DNA from: Paraperlucidibaca baekdonensis
GTDB lineage: Bacteria > Pseudomonadota > Gammaproteobacteria > Pseudomonadales > Moraxellaceae
DNA: 64,000 nt
Direction: 5' to 3'
Assembly: GCF_003387535.1 (NCBI RefSeq)
Contig: NZ_QUNR01000004.1
Coordinates: 248,001 to 312,000 of the forward strand
Part shown: positions 13,301-21,227 of the stretch, piece after piece
Position numbering within the stretch: position 1 is the first letter of the stretch
How the letters are laid out: every line of letters starts with the position of its first letter
The notes under the pieces: generated by a model
Database searches by the model: none
What the model saw: the letters and a program-made list of their open reading frames with translations, nothing else
What the model was told of the DNA's origin: nothing
Made by a program: the position numbers and the translations under genes

Positions 13301-13893
13301 CGAATATCACTTAATCGCGCGAGATTTTCTCGGGTATGACGCATGCGATTTTCAGTTTCGCGGCGGCGTTCTTTGTATTTAGAAATACCCGCCGCCTCTT
13401 CTATATAAACGCGTAACTCTTCAGGCTTCGACTCAATCAAGCGCGAAATCATGCCCTGTTCAATGATGGCGTAGGAGCGTGGCCCTAAGCCGGTGCCTAA
13501 AAAAATGTCGGTGATATCTTTGCGGCGGCAGCGCGTGCCATTGAGGAAGTAGTCTGAGCGGGCCTCACGCGTCACCACGCGCTTGATGGAGATCTCCGCG
13601 TACTGCGCGTATTCGCCGCCTAAGGATTTATCGGCGTTATCAAAGACGAGTTCAATAGCCGCTTGGCCGACGGGTTTGCGGACACTAGAGCCATTGAAGA
13701 TCACGTCGGTCATCGACTCGCCGCGCAAATGCTTGGCCGAGCTTTCGCCCATGACCCAACGCACGGCATCAATGATGTTGGACTTTCCACAGCCATTAGG
13801 GCCAACAACGGCCGCCAGATTGGTGGGGAAATGCGCATTTGTCGGATCAACAAACGACTTGAAGCCCGCCAGCTTGATGGTTTTTAGTCGCAT
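10393..13893 (-). CDS. smc: chromosome partition protein SMC
   Basis: SMC is the ATPase of the bacterial condensin and works with ScpA and ScpB, which are also encoded in this window. The 1,166-residue protein has a Walker A loop GPNGCGKSN (residues 31-39), a long coiled coil, a hinge near residues 500-650, a second coiled coil, the ABC signature LLSGGEKALTALSL and Walker B FCLLDEVDAPLDD near the C-terminus. All ATPase motifs are intact. It starts nine bases after the stop of the upstream GntR gene, so both are probably on one transcript. Confidence 0.97.
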   Translation of the reverse strand: MRLKTIKLAGFKSFVDPTNAHFPTNLAAVVGPNGCGKSNIIDAVRWVMGESSAKHLRGESMTDVIFNGSSVRKPVGQAAIELVFDNADKSLGGEYAQYAEISIKRVVTREARSDYFLNGTRCRRKDITDIFLGTGLGPRSYAIIEQGMISRLIESKPEELRVYIEEAAGISKYKERRRETENRMRHTRENLARLSDIRDELGKQLAHLEKQARDAERYKELKEEERLLRDQLYALRWRALEYSVSQHEGQIRELETRLEAATASVREFEAAITRDREQQFSVSDEFNRVQSQYYQLGSDIARLQQSQRYQLERMEEINAAINSVESQREQAQQLISADRDALALVESELTTIAPQQALLEAEAEAANEQLGDAEHALNEWQQDWEQFQQHSQAPRQRAEVEQSRIAHQEQALQRGQERLARLETEQAGLSGGALETELAELNELAAEQQLIADDAQLRLDDTVQSLQSQRVALGDAGTRLDSLRQALQGLSGRESALRALQEASEKGQRGVNEWLQAHRIDTTPIAQSLRVTPGWERAVETVLGAQLHSVSVSSLDELSDQLNDLPQGVLSVAEAASAAPETIEGSLAAEVSGAPGWLLQALSQVRTATSLAEALAARHQLSAQASLITPEGLWLSQHWLRVHTQAADASSGELARRRELADLAAQRDDISSALDEAQRHQQQLRESLRDAEINREQQQRDVTAHYRQISDTQGQIGARQVRLEQFVARRDRILQEIDEVSRQTQIDREYLAEARLSLQEALDLMSNDTQRREVLLSQREGLRDRVDLARQAQRDKREGLHRCALTMQTLTARCQGLRDGLARVGTQVDDLRERRETMAEQLLSINHATSEDPQLLEALLEQHVETETQLSQLRDQVETLQAQLREAETGRVRAVQQQQSVRDSLNALRMEWQNVATRRDAQADLLHEAQADLTELLAQLPAQAQEAEWQLSLERVGQRVARLGAINLAAIDEFTASSERKVYLDQQDADLMEALETLENAIRKIDRETRALFKDTFEQVNNGLQALFPKVFGGGSAYLALTDDDLLEAGVSIMARPPGKKNSTIHLLSGGEKALTALSLVFSIFQLNPAPFCLLDEVDAPLDDANVARFARLVEEMSQQVQFIYITHNKIAMEMAKQLMGVTMQEPGVSRLVSVNVDEAAALANQ

Positions 13894-13902
13894 ATCAGTT
13901 CC

Positions 13903-14598
13903 CTAGCGGCGATGACGACGAGCCCAGGCCATTTCAATTTGTTTAACCCGCAGCAACGACTCGAGCACTAAGTTGCGTTGATGCAGCAGATACTCTTCGA
14001 GTAACTCCACCGCTCGTTCGCTCTGACGCAGCATAATGGCATCGAGTAGGCCTTTTAAAAACCCAAATGCCTCTTCCATTTCGCGGCGGCTGACTTGCAA
14101 CGCGAGAAATGCGGCTCGCCGTGCGCTGGGCTGAAGATCGGCCAAAATGGCATCTAAATACGGGTTGTTTGCAAAGGGCTGGGCTTGGCGCAACAGGTCA
14201 AAACCAAGCTCATAAAAGCGTTCAATGTCTTGGTTGTTTAGCGCGGCCTCCATGTCATTGAGGCCGTTTAAAAAGGGCGGTAAGTCGGCTTGCTGCCACA
14301 ACAACGACACCCGCCGCACGATCACGCTGTAGTGCAAAATCAGTAACTCATACAAACTTTTTAAGGAAGCCGGACTGAGCTCGGTGACGACAGCGCCTCG
14401 ACGCGGAAAGATACTAATCAGATGGCGGCGCTGTAGAATGAGCAGCGCCTCACGCACGGCGCCACGGCTGACATCGAGCTCACCGGCAATGCGCATCTCT
14501 TGAATTCGCTCGCCCTCGACCAGGTCGCCGGCAATAATCAGCTCGCCAACATGATGGGCAATTTGTTCAGCAAGGCTGTCGTTGGCTCGAAAGCTCAT
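13903..14598 (-). CDS. GntR family transcriptional regulator, FCD type
   Basis: The 231-residue product has an N-terminal winged helix-turn-helix of the GntR family (SLAEQIAHHVGELIIAGDLVEGERIQEMRIAGELDVSRGAVREALLILQRRHLI). It is followed by an all-helical FCD-like effector domain (residues ~85-225). A GntR gene directly upstream of smc-zipA-ligA is, as I recall, also the Pseudomonas arrangement. It is divergent from cysI, and the shared ~110-base gap holds a perfect TTGTC-C-GACAA palindrome of the kind FCD regulators bind. Control of its own gene and perhaps of cysI is therefore inferred. The ligand is unknown. Confidence 0.88.
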   Translation of the reverse strand: MSFRANDSLAEQIAHHVGELIIAGDLVEGERIQEMRIAGELDVSRGAVREALLILQRRHLISIFPRRGAVVTELSPASLKSLYELLILHYSVIVRRVSLLWQQADLPPFLNGLNDMEAALNNQDIERFYELGFDLLRQAQPFANNPYLDAILADLQPSARRAAFLALQVSRREMEEAFGFLKGLLDAIMLRQSERAVELLEEYLLHQRNLVLESLLRVKQIEMAWARRHRR

Positions 14599-14683
14599 GG
14601 GAATCTCTGTGGTGTCGCCAACGGTGTTTACAATCGTTCGGCTATGCTAGCACAGACGTCGTACAGCTCCAGCGCAACGTCGA

Positions 14684-14694
14684 TTGTCCGACAA
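14684..14694. promoter_or_regulatory. putative GntR/FCD operator palindrome
   Basis: TTGTC-C-GACAA is a perfect 5+1+5 palindrome in the gap between the divergent GntR gene and cysI, 24 bases before the cysI ATG. FCD-type GntR proteins commonly bind TTGT...ACAA sites of this size. Assignment to the adjacent regulator is inference. Confidence 0.5.
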
Positions 14695-14700
14695 AAAACA

Positions 14701-14720
14701 CATCAGCAGCATTGCTGATG
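14701..14720 (+). promoter_or_regulatory. hairpin enclosing the cysI start codon
   Basis: CATCAGCA-GCAT-TGCTGATG is a perfect 8-bp inverted repeat with a 4-base loop. Its right arm ends with the cysI ATG (14718-14720). No Shine-Dalgarno sequence is visible before this start. In mRNA the fold would sequester the initiation codon; a DNA-binding role is the alternative. Confidence 0.45.
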
Positions 14721-16460
14721 CAAAAACTCAATAAATCTCAATTTAATTATAAAGACGAGCCTGTTACTGTGCGCGCTGACCCAACCAATGAGTTCGCTAT
14801 GTATCGTTACGACACTTATGATCAACGCATTGTCGATGATCGTGTGGCCCAATTTAAAGACCAAACCGAGCGTTATTTGGCCGGTGACCTGAGCGAAGAT
14901 CAGTTCCGTCCATTGCGCTTGCAAAACGGCTTATATATTCAGCGTTACGCGCCGATGCTACGTATTGCCGTGCCCTATGGCATGTTGTTGTCGAAACAAT
15001 TTCGCCGCATAGCCGATATTACCCGTCGCTACGATCGCGGTTACGCGCATGTCAGCACGCGTCAAAATATTCAGCTGAATTGGCCCGCCTTGGAAAATGT
15101 CCCCACGATTTTAGCCGAACTAGCTGACGTGCAAATGCATGCCATCCAAACCAGTGGCAACTGCATTCGTAATACCACCACGGATCAATTTGCTGGCGTT
15201 ACAGCTGGTGAAATTGAAGATCCGCGCCCGACCTGTGAGTTGATTCGTCAATGGTCAACATTTCACCCCGAGTTCGCCTTCTTACCGCGCAAATTTAAAG
15301 TCGCGGTTAATGCATTAGCCGAGATTGATCGTGCCGCGGTCAAAGTACACGATATTGGCGTCTACATTGTGCGCAATGACGCTGGTGAGATTGGCTACCG
15401 TATTTTGGTTGGCGGAGGCCTTGGCCGCACGCCGATGCTGGGCGCGATCATCCGCGATTTTTTACCACGCGAAGACCTGATTGCTTATTTGGATGCGATT
15501 TTGCGCGTCTACAACCTGCATGGTCGGCGAGATAACAAATACAAGGCGCGTATTAAAATCTTGGTAAAAGCCCTCACCCCTGAGGTGTTTGCTGAGCAGG
15601 TTGAGGCCGAGTTTGCGCATTTACGCGGCGGTCCATTAACGGTACCGGATGCCGAGTTCAAACGCTTGGCGAGCTTCTTTACCGCACCCGACTATGCATC
15701 GTTTGCCGGTGATCATGGCGAATACTTAAACGCTCGCGCCGCCAACCCGGTCTTTGACAACTGGGCGCACCGTAACGTGAGCGAGCACAAAGTGCCTGGC
15801 TATGCCATTGTTACCCTTTCGTTGAAGCGAACCGGCATTGCCACTGGCGATATGACCGCGGAGCAAATGCACGCCATTGCTGACCTCGCCGATCGCTACA
15901 GCTTTGGTGAGATTCGCACCACGCACGAACAAAATGTCGTGCTCGCCGATGTGGCCCAGCAGGATTTGTTAGCGCTCTACGGCGAGCTCAAAACACTGGG
16001 CTTTGACACGGCCAATATTGGCTTTTTGACCGACATCATCAGCTGCCCCGGTGGTGATTTTTGCTCGCTCGCCAATGCCAAATCGATCCCCATTGCAGAG
16101 GCAATCCAACGCCGCTTCGATGATATTGACGCTGTTTATAATATAGGTCCGCTCGACTTAAACATCTCAGGCTGCATGAATGCCTGTGGGCATCACCACG
16201 TTGGCCACATTGGCATTTTGGGTGTCGATAAAAAAGGCAGCGAGTTCTATCAGGTTTCGCTCGGCGGCAATCAAGGCCACGATGCCAGCATCGGTAATAT
16301 CTTAGGTCCATCATTTGATGCGGCGGATATGGCTGATGTGGTTGAAGAGATCATCAATACTTACCTGGACCATCGTGCCGATGGCGAAGCGTTTTTAGCC
16401 ACCTATCGCCGCATAGGCATTGCTGTTTTCAAGGAGCGTGTCTATGCCAACGCTGATTAA
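14718..16460 (+). CDS. cysI: siroheme/4Fe-4S nitrite-sulfite reductase (CysI type)
   Basis: This ~580-residue enzyme reduces sulfite to sulfide for cysteine synthesis. The sequence closely follows the Pseudomonas CysI pattern: EFRPLRLQNGLYIQR-like opening, a TSGNCIRNTTTDQFAG segment, two ferredoxin-like half domains and, near the C-terminus, the four cluster/siroheme cysteines in CPGGDFC and SGCMNACGHHH. All four Cys are present. The ATG at 14718 is preferred over the TTG two codons earlier, although neither has a clear ribosome-binding site. A DUF934 gene overlaps its 3' end, the usual partner. Nitrite as substrate cannot be excluded from sequence alone. Confidence 0.92.
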   Translation: MQKLNKSQFNYKDEPVTVRADPTNEFAMYRYDTYDQRIVDDRVAQFKDQTERYLAGDLSEDQFRPLRLQNGLYIQRYAPMLRIAVPYGMLLSKQFRRIADITRRYDRGYAHVSTRQNIQLNWPALENVPTILAELADVQMHAIQTSGNCIRNTTTDQFAGVTAGEIEDPRPTCELIRQWSTFHPEFAFLPRKFKVAVNALAEIDRAAVKVHDIGVYIVRNDAGEIGYRILVGGGLGRTPMLGAIIRDFLPREDLIAYLDAILRVYNLHGRRDNKYKARIKILVKALTPEVFAEQVEAEFAHLRGGPLTVPDAEFKRLASFFTAPDYASFAGDHGEYLNARAANPVFDNWAHRNVSEHKVPGYAIVTLSLKRTGIATGDMTAEQMHAIADLADRYSFGEIRTTHEQNVVLADVAQQDLLALYGELKTLGFDTANIGFLTDIISCPGGDFCSLANAKSIPIAEAIQRRFDDIDAVYNIGPLDLNISGCMNACGHHHVGHIGILGVDKKGSEFYQVSLGGNQGHDASIGNILGPSFDAADMADVVEEIINTYLDHRADGEAFLATYRRIGIAVFKERVYANAD

Positions 16461-16941
16461 ACATGGCCGTATTAGCCCAGACAGCTACGTTGAAATTGTC
16501 AGCGATGAAGCCGGCCTAATCATCCCTGATGGCGATGTTTTATTGTCGTTGGCCTGCTTCACAGCGCACCGCGACGCGGTGCTGGCACACCCCGGCCGTA
16601 AAGGCGTGATCTTAGCGCCCGATGAGTTTGCCGAGAGTGTGGCGGACGTCATTGATCAGCTAGATGTGGTGGCCATTCGCTTCCCAAGTTTTGCCGATGG
16701 TCGCGGCTACTCCACGGCTTATTTGCTGCGTACACGCTATGGCTTTCGTGGCGAACTGCGCGCCATTGGCGACATCTTTAAAGACACACTGTTTTATCAG
16801 CAGCGCGTGGGTTTTGATGCTTTTGTGTTAGGCAGCGATGCCGCTGCAGTGGCTGCGCTGCCGGGCTTGACCACGTTTGCAGAGGTTTATCATGGCTCCG
16901 CCGATGATCAACGACCACTGTTTTTGCGGCGCGGCGCGTAA
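16444..16941 (+). CDS. DUF934 protein, partner of CysI
   Basis: This ~165-residue protein contains the DUF934 core: DVLLSLACFTAHRDAVLAHPGRKGVILAPDE, IRFPSFADGRGYSTAYLLRTRYGFRGELRAIGDIFKD and QRVGFDAFVLGSD. DUF934 genes almost always follow cysI-type reductases in Pseudomonas and relatives and are assumed to help sulfite reduction, but the biochemical role is unknown. The ATG at 16444 lies inside the cysI 3' end (17-base overlap), indicating coupled translation. Confidence 0.88.
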   Translation: MPTLIKHGRISPDSYVEIVSDEAGLIIPDGDVLLSLACFTAHRDAVLAHPGRKGVILAPDEFAESVADVIDQLDVVAIRFPSFADGRGYSTAYLLRTRYGFRGELRAIGDIFKDTLFYQQRVGFDAFVLGSDAAAVAALPGLTTFAEVYHGSADDQRPLFLRRGA

Positions 16942-16972
16942 TCATTAAGCCCCTAAAATAAGCAGCATAAAA

Positions 16973-16994
16973 AAGGCCCCGATTCAGGGGCCTT
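16973..16994. terminator. bidirectional intrinsic terminator
   Basis: The stem AAGGCCCC / GGGGCCTT has a six-base loop. It is preceded by an A-run and followed by CTTT, and it lies between the convergent DUF934 and PepSY genes, so it can end both transcripts. Confidence 0.85.
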
Positions 16995-17011
16995 CTTTAT
17001 AGCGTAGGTAC

Positions 17012-18073
17012 TTATTTTTTGAAAAATAAGCGAAAACCAAAATAGCTCATCGCAACGAGGCCTAAGCTGCTCAGCAAGAGCATGAGCTGGCCTGACCAAC
17101 CCCAGTATTGGCCGGTATGTAGCATCTTCCACGACAGCGTGAGCTGCTCACCCAATGGCTTTTGAGCAAACAAGCGATGCTCAATACGCTGACCACGTGC
17201 ATTAAAGCGAATGTCATTTTTCTCGCGAATATGCGCCGCGCCTGGCAGCCAGTACGCTACCGCTACATCGTCCGCTTTGGGCGTGAAAATAGCGCGATCA
17301 AAGGCACCTACGTCACGCACAAAGGCAGGCCAAGCGGCACTCATATCGCTGGCAAAATGCGCTGAGTCATAGGTCGACGGCGCGGTACGCGGCGCCTTGG
17401 CTTTATAAGGCACCGACAAGACCTGATAAATCGCCTTTTTATAAGGCTCATAAGACCACGATAGTCCGGTGGCGGCTGAAAAAATTAGCAGCGCACCCAA
17501 CCACGTTCCCAATACGCCATGCCATTGAAATGCGTGTGCACGCGTACTGGTGCTTGAGCGCACCCATAACCATCCCTTCAGCGTTTTGGGGCGGCGCTGC
17601 CAGCGCATATAACTACCGGCCAGCACCATGCCGAGCAATAAAATAGCCGAGATGCCGGTGATGTTTTTACCGACATCGCCGAGCAGCAAATCACGGTGCA
17701 AATGCTCAATAGTCTCAAACCAATCCTCGCCAATCACATCAGGCAAGCGCTCGCCGGTGCTCGGATGAAAGTAGGCAGCCTGTACTGGCGCACCGGGCTG
17801 CACGCTGAGCAATGCTTGAGCGGGAGCTTGATCATGCCCGGCCAGCTCAATCGATGCCCATTGCGCCTGAGGATGGCGCGCGGAGACCACGGCAATAAGC
17901 TCATTGGGGCTCAAACGCGGGCCATTGGCAGTCACCATCAGGGTGTCGGCATTGATCACACGGAGCAATTGCGGCTGAAAAGCCATCAGTGCGCCTGTGA
18001 GGGCAACCCAGGTCATCAGCACGCCGGCGGTAATACCAATCCAGCCATGCAGGCGTTTAGTGAGAGCGTACAT
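17012..18073 (-). CDS. PepSY-associated transmembrane protein
   Basis: This 353-residue membrane protein opens MYALTKRLHGWIGITAGVLMTWVALTGALMAF, the first membrane segment of PepSY_TM proteins. A periplasmic PepSY-like stretch follows, with further membrane segments near residues 140-160 and 190-210 and a final one near the C-terminus (LMLLLSSLGLVAMSYFGFRLFF). Members of this family often sit beside TonB-dependent iron uptake genes and may reduce ferric chelates in the periplasm. Here it follows exbD by eight bases at the end of a Fur-box-preceded tonB operon, which supports an iron-linked role. No receptor gene is nearby. Confidence 0.83.
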   Translation of the reverse strand: MYALTKRLHGWIGITAGVLMTWVALTGALMAFQPQLLRVINADTLMVTANGPRLSPNELIAVVSARHPQAQWASIELAGHDQAPAQALLSVQPGAPVQAAYFHPSTGERLPDVIGEDWFETIEHLHRDLLLGDVGKNITGISAILLLGMVLAGSYMRWQRRPKTLKGWLWVRSSTSTRAHAFQWHGVLGTWLGALLIFSAATGLSWSYEPYKKAIYQVLSVPYKAKAPRTAPSTYDSAHFASDMSAAWPAFVRDVGAFDRAIFTPKADDVAVAYWLPGAAHIREKNDIRFNARGQRIEHRLFAQKPLGEQLTLSWKMLHTGQYWGWSGQLMLLLSSLGLVAMSYFGFRLFFKK

Positions 18074-18081
18074 TGGGTTTC

Positions 18082-18489
18082 CTATTTCGGTAGTTCGGTG
18101 ACAAAACCCACTTTCGCCAAGCCGGCTTCTGCACAGGCAGACAGTACTTGAGCCAAGGCTTCATAGGGTGTGGTTTTATCGGCGCGCAAGTGTACTTCAG
18201 TGTCTTTGGCGAAGGTAGTCAGACGCGCGGGTAGCTCACTAAACGTAGTACTTTCGCCGTTGAGCAGCAGCTCACCACTCTCCGTCATGGCAATATCAAT
18301 GGGCTTGGCCACTGGCGCTAATGGTTGTGAGCTGGCTTGCGGCAAATTTACTTTCACTGCATGTGACATTAATGGCGCGGTGATCATAAAAATGATCAGT
18401 AACACCAACATGACATCAATGAACGGCACCATATTGATCTCAGCGTTAGCTTCGATCTCATCGGTTTGCTCAAACGAACCAAATGCCAT
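18082..18489 (-). CDS. exbD: ExbD/TolR family proton-channel subunit
   Basis: The 135-residue protein has a short cytoplasmic N-terminus, one membrane segment (MVPFIDVMLVLLIIFMITAPLM) carrying the conserved proton-path Asp, and a periplasmic domain ending ACAEAGLAKVGFVTE. With ExbB it uses the proton gradient to drive TonB. Its ATG immediately follows the exbB stop (TAAATG). A TolR role is less likely because tonB, not tolA/tolB, is adjacent. Confidence 0.9.
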   Translation of the reverse strand: MAFGSFEQTDEIEANAEINMVPFIDVMLVLLIIFMITAPLMSHAVKVNLPQASSQPLAPVAKPIDIAMTESGELLLNGESTTFSELPARLTTFAKDTEVHLRADKTTPYEALAQVLSACAEAGLAKVGFVTELPK

Positions 18490-19218
18490 TTACGAAGCCT
18501 CTGTGGTTTTTTTCAAGGGCATGACGCGCGGGCTATCGCCGGGAATTGTGCCGCTCACCATACCGGTAGATAAGAACGCAAAGACATCATGCGCAAAGGA
18601 ATTGAGCTGCACCAGCGTGTTGCGGTTCAAACGAACAAAGACGTTGTAGGCCACGGCACTGGGGATCGCCACGGCTAGGCCCAGACCCGTCATAATCAAC
18701 GCTTCGCCAATCGGACCGGCAACTTGATCAAGGCCGCCTTGGCCTGATGCACCAATGGCCAGCAGCGCGTGGTAAATGCCCCAAACGGTGCCAAACAAAC
18801 CAACGAAAGGTGCACTAGATGCCACTGTGGCTAAAAACGTTAGGCCGCCTTCAAGTCGCGACTTATCTTGGTCGATGGCACGCTTGAGTGAGCGAGTCAA
18901 AAACTCCTCAGCACTGCCCGCCTCAATCAGTGAGTTTCCTTTGCGTGAACGATGCTGCTCCAACGCCGTAAAGCCGTGATGCACCAAATGCGAAAACGGA
19001 TCGCTAATGCCGGTGCTACGAATACGCTGGGCTACGGCCTCGAGGTTGGGTGCTGCCCAAAAAGTGCGCAGAAACTCGCGCGACTGTTTGCTCGTTTGTG
19101 CATAGCGCCAGCCCTTCACAATAATGTAGTACCAGCTACCCACCGACATAATGAGCAGCAAGGACAGGATAAATAACGCCACCCCATCGGCCTGTTGAAT
19201 AAAACTTGCAAACCCCAT
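18490..19218 (-). CDS. exbB: ExbB/TolQ/MotA family proton-channel subunit
   Basis: The 242-residue inner-membrane protein has a first membrane segment near residues 10-33, a cytoplasmic loop, and the conserved pair of segments with LTFLATVASSAPFVGLFGTVWGIYHAL and GPIGEALIMTGLGLAVAIPSAVAYN. This is the ExbB signature, including the Pro-Phe-x-Gly-Leu-x-Gly-Thr-Val motif. It forms the pentameric channel around ExbD. The order tonB-exbB-exbD and the Fur box upstream of tonB point to TonB energisation. Confidence 0.92.
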   Translation of the reverse strand: MGFASFIQQADGVALFILSLLLIMSVGSWYYIIVKGWRYAQTSKQSREFLRTFWAAPNLEAVAQRIRSTGISDPFSHLVHHGFTALEQHRSRKGNSLIEAGSAEEFLTRSLKRAIDQDKSRLEGGLTFLATVASSAPFVGLFGTVWGIYHALLAIGASGQGGLDQVAGPIGEALIMTGLGLAVAIPSAVAYNVFVRLNRNTLVQLNSFAHDVFAFLSTGMVSGTIPGDSPRVMPLKKTTEAS

Positions 19219-19230
19219 GAACGACTCCAG

Positions 19231-19917
19231 TTAGCGGGTTAATTTAAACTGCAACGGCACCAGCACCCATTCGGTGATGGCTTGATCACCTTGGCGCGCC
19301 GGTACAAAACGCCAACGCTTAACGGCAGCTAGCGCGGCTTCATCTAGGCGCGCAAACTGACTACTTTCAGCAATCGTGATGGTTTTCGGCAAGCCATCGG
19401 CACCGACTTGCACGCGCAATAAAACTCGCCCTGTCTCGCCATTGCGCCGTGATAACGCGGGATAGCGCGGCGTTGGGTTATTAAGATAGGCCGCATCAAA
19501 GCGCGGCGGAACCACCGCTGGTGCCAGTGCCGGCTCATCAGGTACCGGCGTTGGTGGCGTCTTTATGGCTGGCGCTGGCTGCTCAATAGGCAGTGGTTTG
19601 GGCTCCGGCTTGGGCGCCGCCACGGGCTTTGCTGTGACTACCCGTTTTACCACCGGCTTGGGCGGCGGCTTCTTCACTGGCACAGGCTTTGGTAGCGTGG
19701 GCTTTGGCTTAACGGGTGCCTCAACCGGCGGACTGGCTTGCAGCATGCGTATCGATAACACATCGAGCACAGGCGCTGTCGTAGCGCTGCGCAAGGACAC
19801 CAACACCAGCGCAATGACGACGTGCAAAGCAATCACGAGCAGCAATACCCAAGTCTCAGGTGTTTGCCAGTAGCGTGCGAAAGCGGAGGGATGTTGGGCG
19901 GCGGCGATCATGGGCAT
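19231..19917 (-). CDS. tonB: energy transducer TonB
   Basis: TonB passes proton-motive energy from ExbBD to outer-membrane receptors. The product has an N-terminal membrane anchor (TWVLLLVIALHVVIALVLV) and a long Pro/Lys-rich periplasmic spacer rich in KP, PKP and PEP repeats. The C-terminal TonB domain includes YPALSRRNGETGRVLLRVQVGADG and AALAAVKRWRFVPAR. An in-frame TTG at 19947 lies inside the Fur box, so I prefer ATG 19917 (or 19911), which leaves room for a promoter. It is the first gene of the tonB-exbB-exbD-PepSY operon. Confidence 0.9.
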   Translation of the reverse strand: MPMIAAAQHPSAFARYWQTPETWVLLLVIALHVVIALVLVSLRSATTAPVLDVLSIRMLQASPPVEAPVKPKPTLPKPVPVKKPPPKPVVKRVVTAKPVAAPKPEPKPLPIEQPAPAIKTPPTPVPDEPALAPAVVPPRFDAAYLNNPTPRYPALSRRNGETGRVLLRVQVGADGLPKTITIAESSQFARLDEAALAAVKRWRFVPARQGDQAITEWVLVPLQFKLTR

Positions 19918-19946
19918 GATGGTACTGGGATTTATCGGGCTAATCA

Positions 19947-19965
19947 ATAAATGAGAATCACTATC
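19947..19965. promoter_or_regulatory. Fur box upstream of tonB
   Basis: ATAAATGAGAATCACTATC matches 14 of 19 positions of the classical Fur consensus (GATAATGATAATCATTATC). It sits about 30 bases before the preferred tonB ATG. Iron repression of the whole operon is the expected consequence. Confidence 0.78.
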
Positions 19966-19991
19966 GTTGCATATCTATCCATGCCCTCATT

Positions 19992-20031
19992 AAAAAAAGC
20001 CCCGATCAGATCAGTGAATGGGGCTTTTTTT
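19992..20031 (-). terminator. intrinsic terminator after prpF
   Basis: The arms AAAAAAAGCCCC and GGGGCTTTTTTT flank a 16-base loop, giving a strong hairpin with T-runs on both strands. It lies 12 bases past the prpF stop and separates the prp operon from tonB. Confidence 0.85.
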
Positions 20032-20042
20032 AAAACGCTATA

Positions 20043-21227
20043 TCAGCCCGGTACGCGTACCCAGCCTTCCATCAAAATACGCGCACTGCGGCTCATGATG
20101 GCTTTCGTCACCGTCCATTGGCCATTAACTTGAGTGGCCGCCGCACCCACGCGTAGCACGCCCGAGGGATGGCCAAAGCACACCGACTCACGCGCCCCAC
20201 CACCGGCGGCGACATTAACCAAGGTGCCAGGAATCGCCGCCGCCGTGGCAATCGCCACTGAAGCTGTACCCATCATGGCGTGATGCAGCTTACCCATCGA
20301 CATGGCGCGCACGAGCAGATCAATGTCGCCGGCCTGAATGGTTTTACCGCTCGACGCCACATAGTCTGCTGCCGGTGCCACAAAGGCGATTTTCGGCGTG
20401 TGTTGGCGGCTCGCGGCCTCCTCTGGCGTCTTGATCAAGCCCATGCGCAAGGCTCCTGCAATGCGCAGCGACTCAAGACGCGCCAGTGCTTTTGCGTCGC
20501 CATTGATGGCCTCGCGCAGCTCGCGCCCGGTGTAGCCAATATCGGCGGCATTGACAAACACGGTGGGAATGCCAGCACTGATCATCGTGGCCTTGAGCTT
20601 GCCACCGGCAACGACATCCTCTGGCACGTCGAGTTCATCGACCAAATTGCCGGTCGGGAACATTGAGCTATCTTCGCCATCATCCGATGGATCCATGAAC
20701 TCCAGCACAATTTCAGCCGCCGGAAAGGTCACGCCATCGAGCTCAAAATCACCGGTCTCTTGCACCTGGCCATTGCTTATCGGCACATGAGCAATGATGG
20801 TTTTTTTGATATTGGCCTGCCAAATACGCACCACGCAGATACCGTTTTCCGGTACGCGCGCAGCGTCGACCAAGCCAGCATGTAGCGCAAATGCACCGGC
20901 CGCCGTGGATAAATTACCGCAGTTGCCGCTCCAATCGACAAAGGCTTTATCGATAGCGACTTGGCCATAGAGATAGTCGACGTCGTGATCGGGCTGCGTA
21001 CTTTTCGAGACGATCACGCATTTGCTCGTGCTCGATGTCGCACCACCCATGCCATCGATATGCGCGGCATAGGGGTCGGGACTGCCGATCACACGCATAA
21101 ACAGTTGGTCACGCGCTTCACCGGGTACTTGGCAGCTCGCCGGTAAATCTTGCCGGCTGAAAAATACGCCCTTGGAGGTGCCGCCACGAATATACGTGGC
21201 GGGGATTTTGATTTGAGGCGTCATCAT
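20043..21227 (-). CDS. prpF: 2-methylaconitate cis-trans isomerase PrpF
   Basis: PrpF isomerises the 2-methylaconitate made by AcnD so that it can be rehydrated to 2-methylisocitrate. The 394-residue protein opens IKIPATYIRGGTSKGVFFSRQDLP and has DGMGGATSSTSKCVIV (conserved Lys and Ser), GNCGNLSTAAGAFALHAGLV, and a C-terminal GGGARESVCFGHPSGVLRVGA. These match the PrpF/DUF453 family with its two diaminopimelate-epimerase-like halves. Its start overlaps the acnD stop by four bases. Confidence 0.95.
   Translation of the reverse strand: MMTPQIKIPATYIRGGTSKGVFFSRQDLPASCQVPGEARDQLFMRVIGSPDPYAAHIDGMGGATSSTSKCVIVSKSTQPDHDVDYLYGQVAIDKAFVDWSGNCGNLSTAAGAFALHAGLVDAARVPENGICVVRIWQANIKKTIIAHVPISNGQVQETGDFELDGVTFPAAEIVLEFMDPSDDGEDSSMFPTGNLVDELDVPEDVVAGGKLKATMISAGIPTVFVNAADIGYTGRELREAINGDAKALARLESLRIAGALRMGLIKTPEEAASRQHTPKIAFVAPAADYVASSGKTIQAGDIDLLVRAMSMGKLHHAMMGTASVAIATAAAIPGTLVNVAAGGGARESVCFGHPSGVLRVGAAATQVNGQWTVTKAIMSRSARILMEGWVRVPG

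Noticed and set aside
19918-19947. TTG start for tonB at 19947
   Set aside because: It lies within the Fur box and has no ribosome-binding site; a start at 19917 or 19911 leaves room for the promoter.
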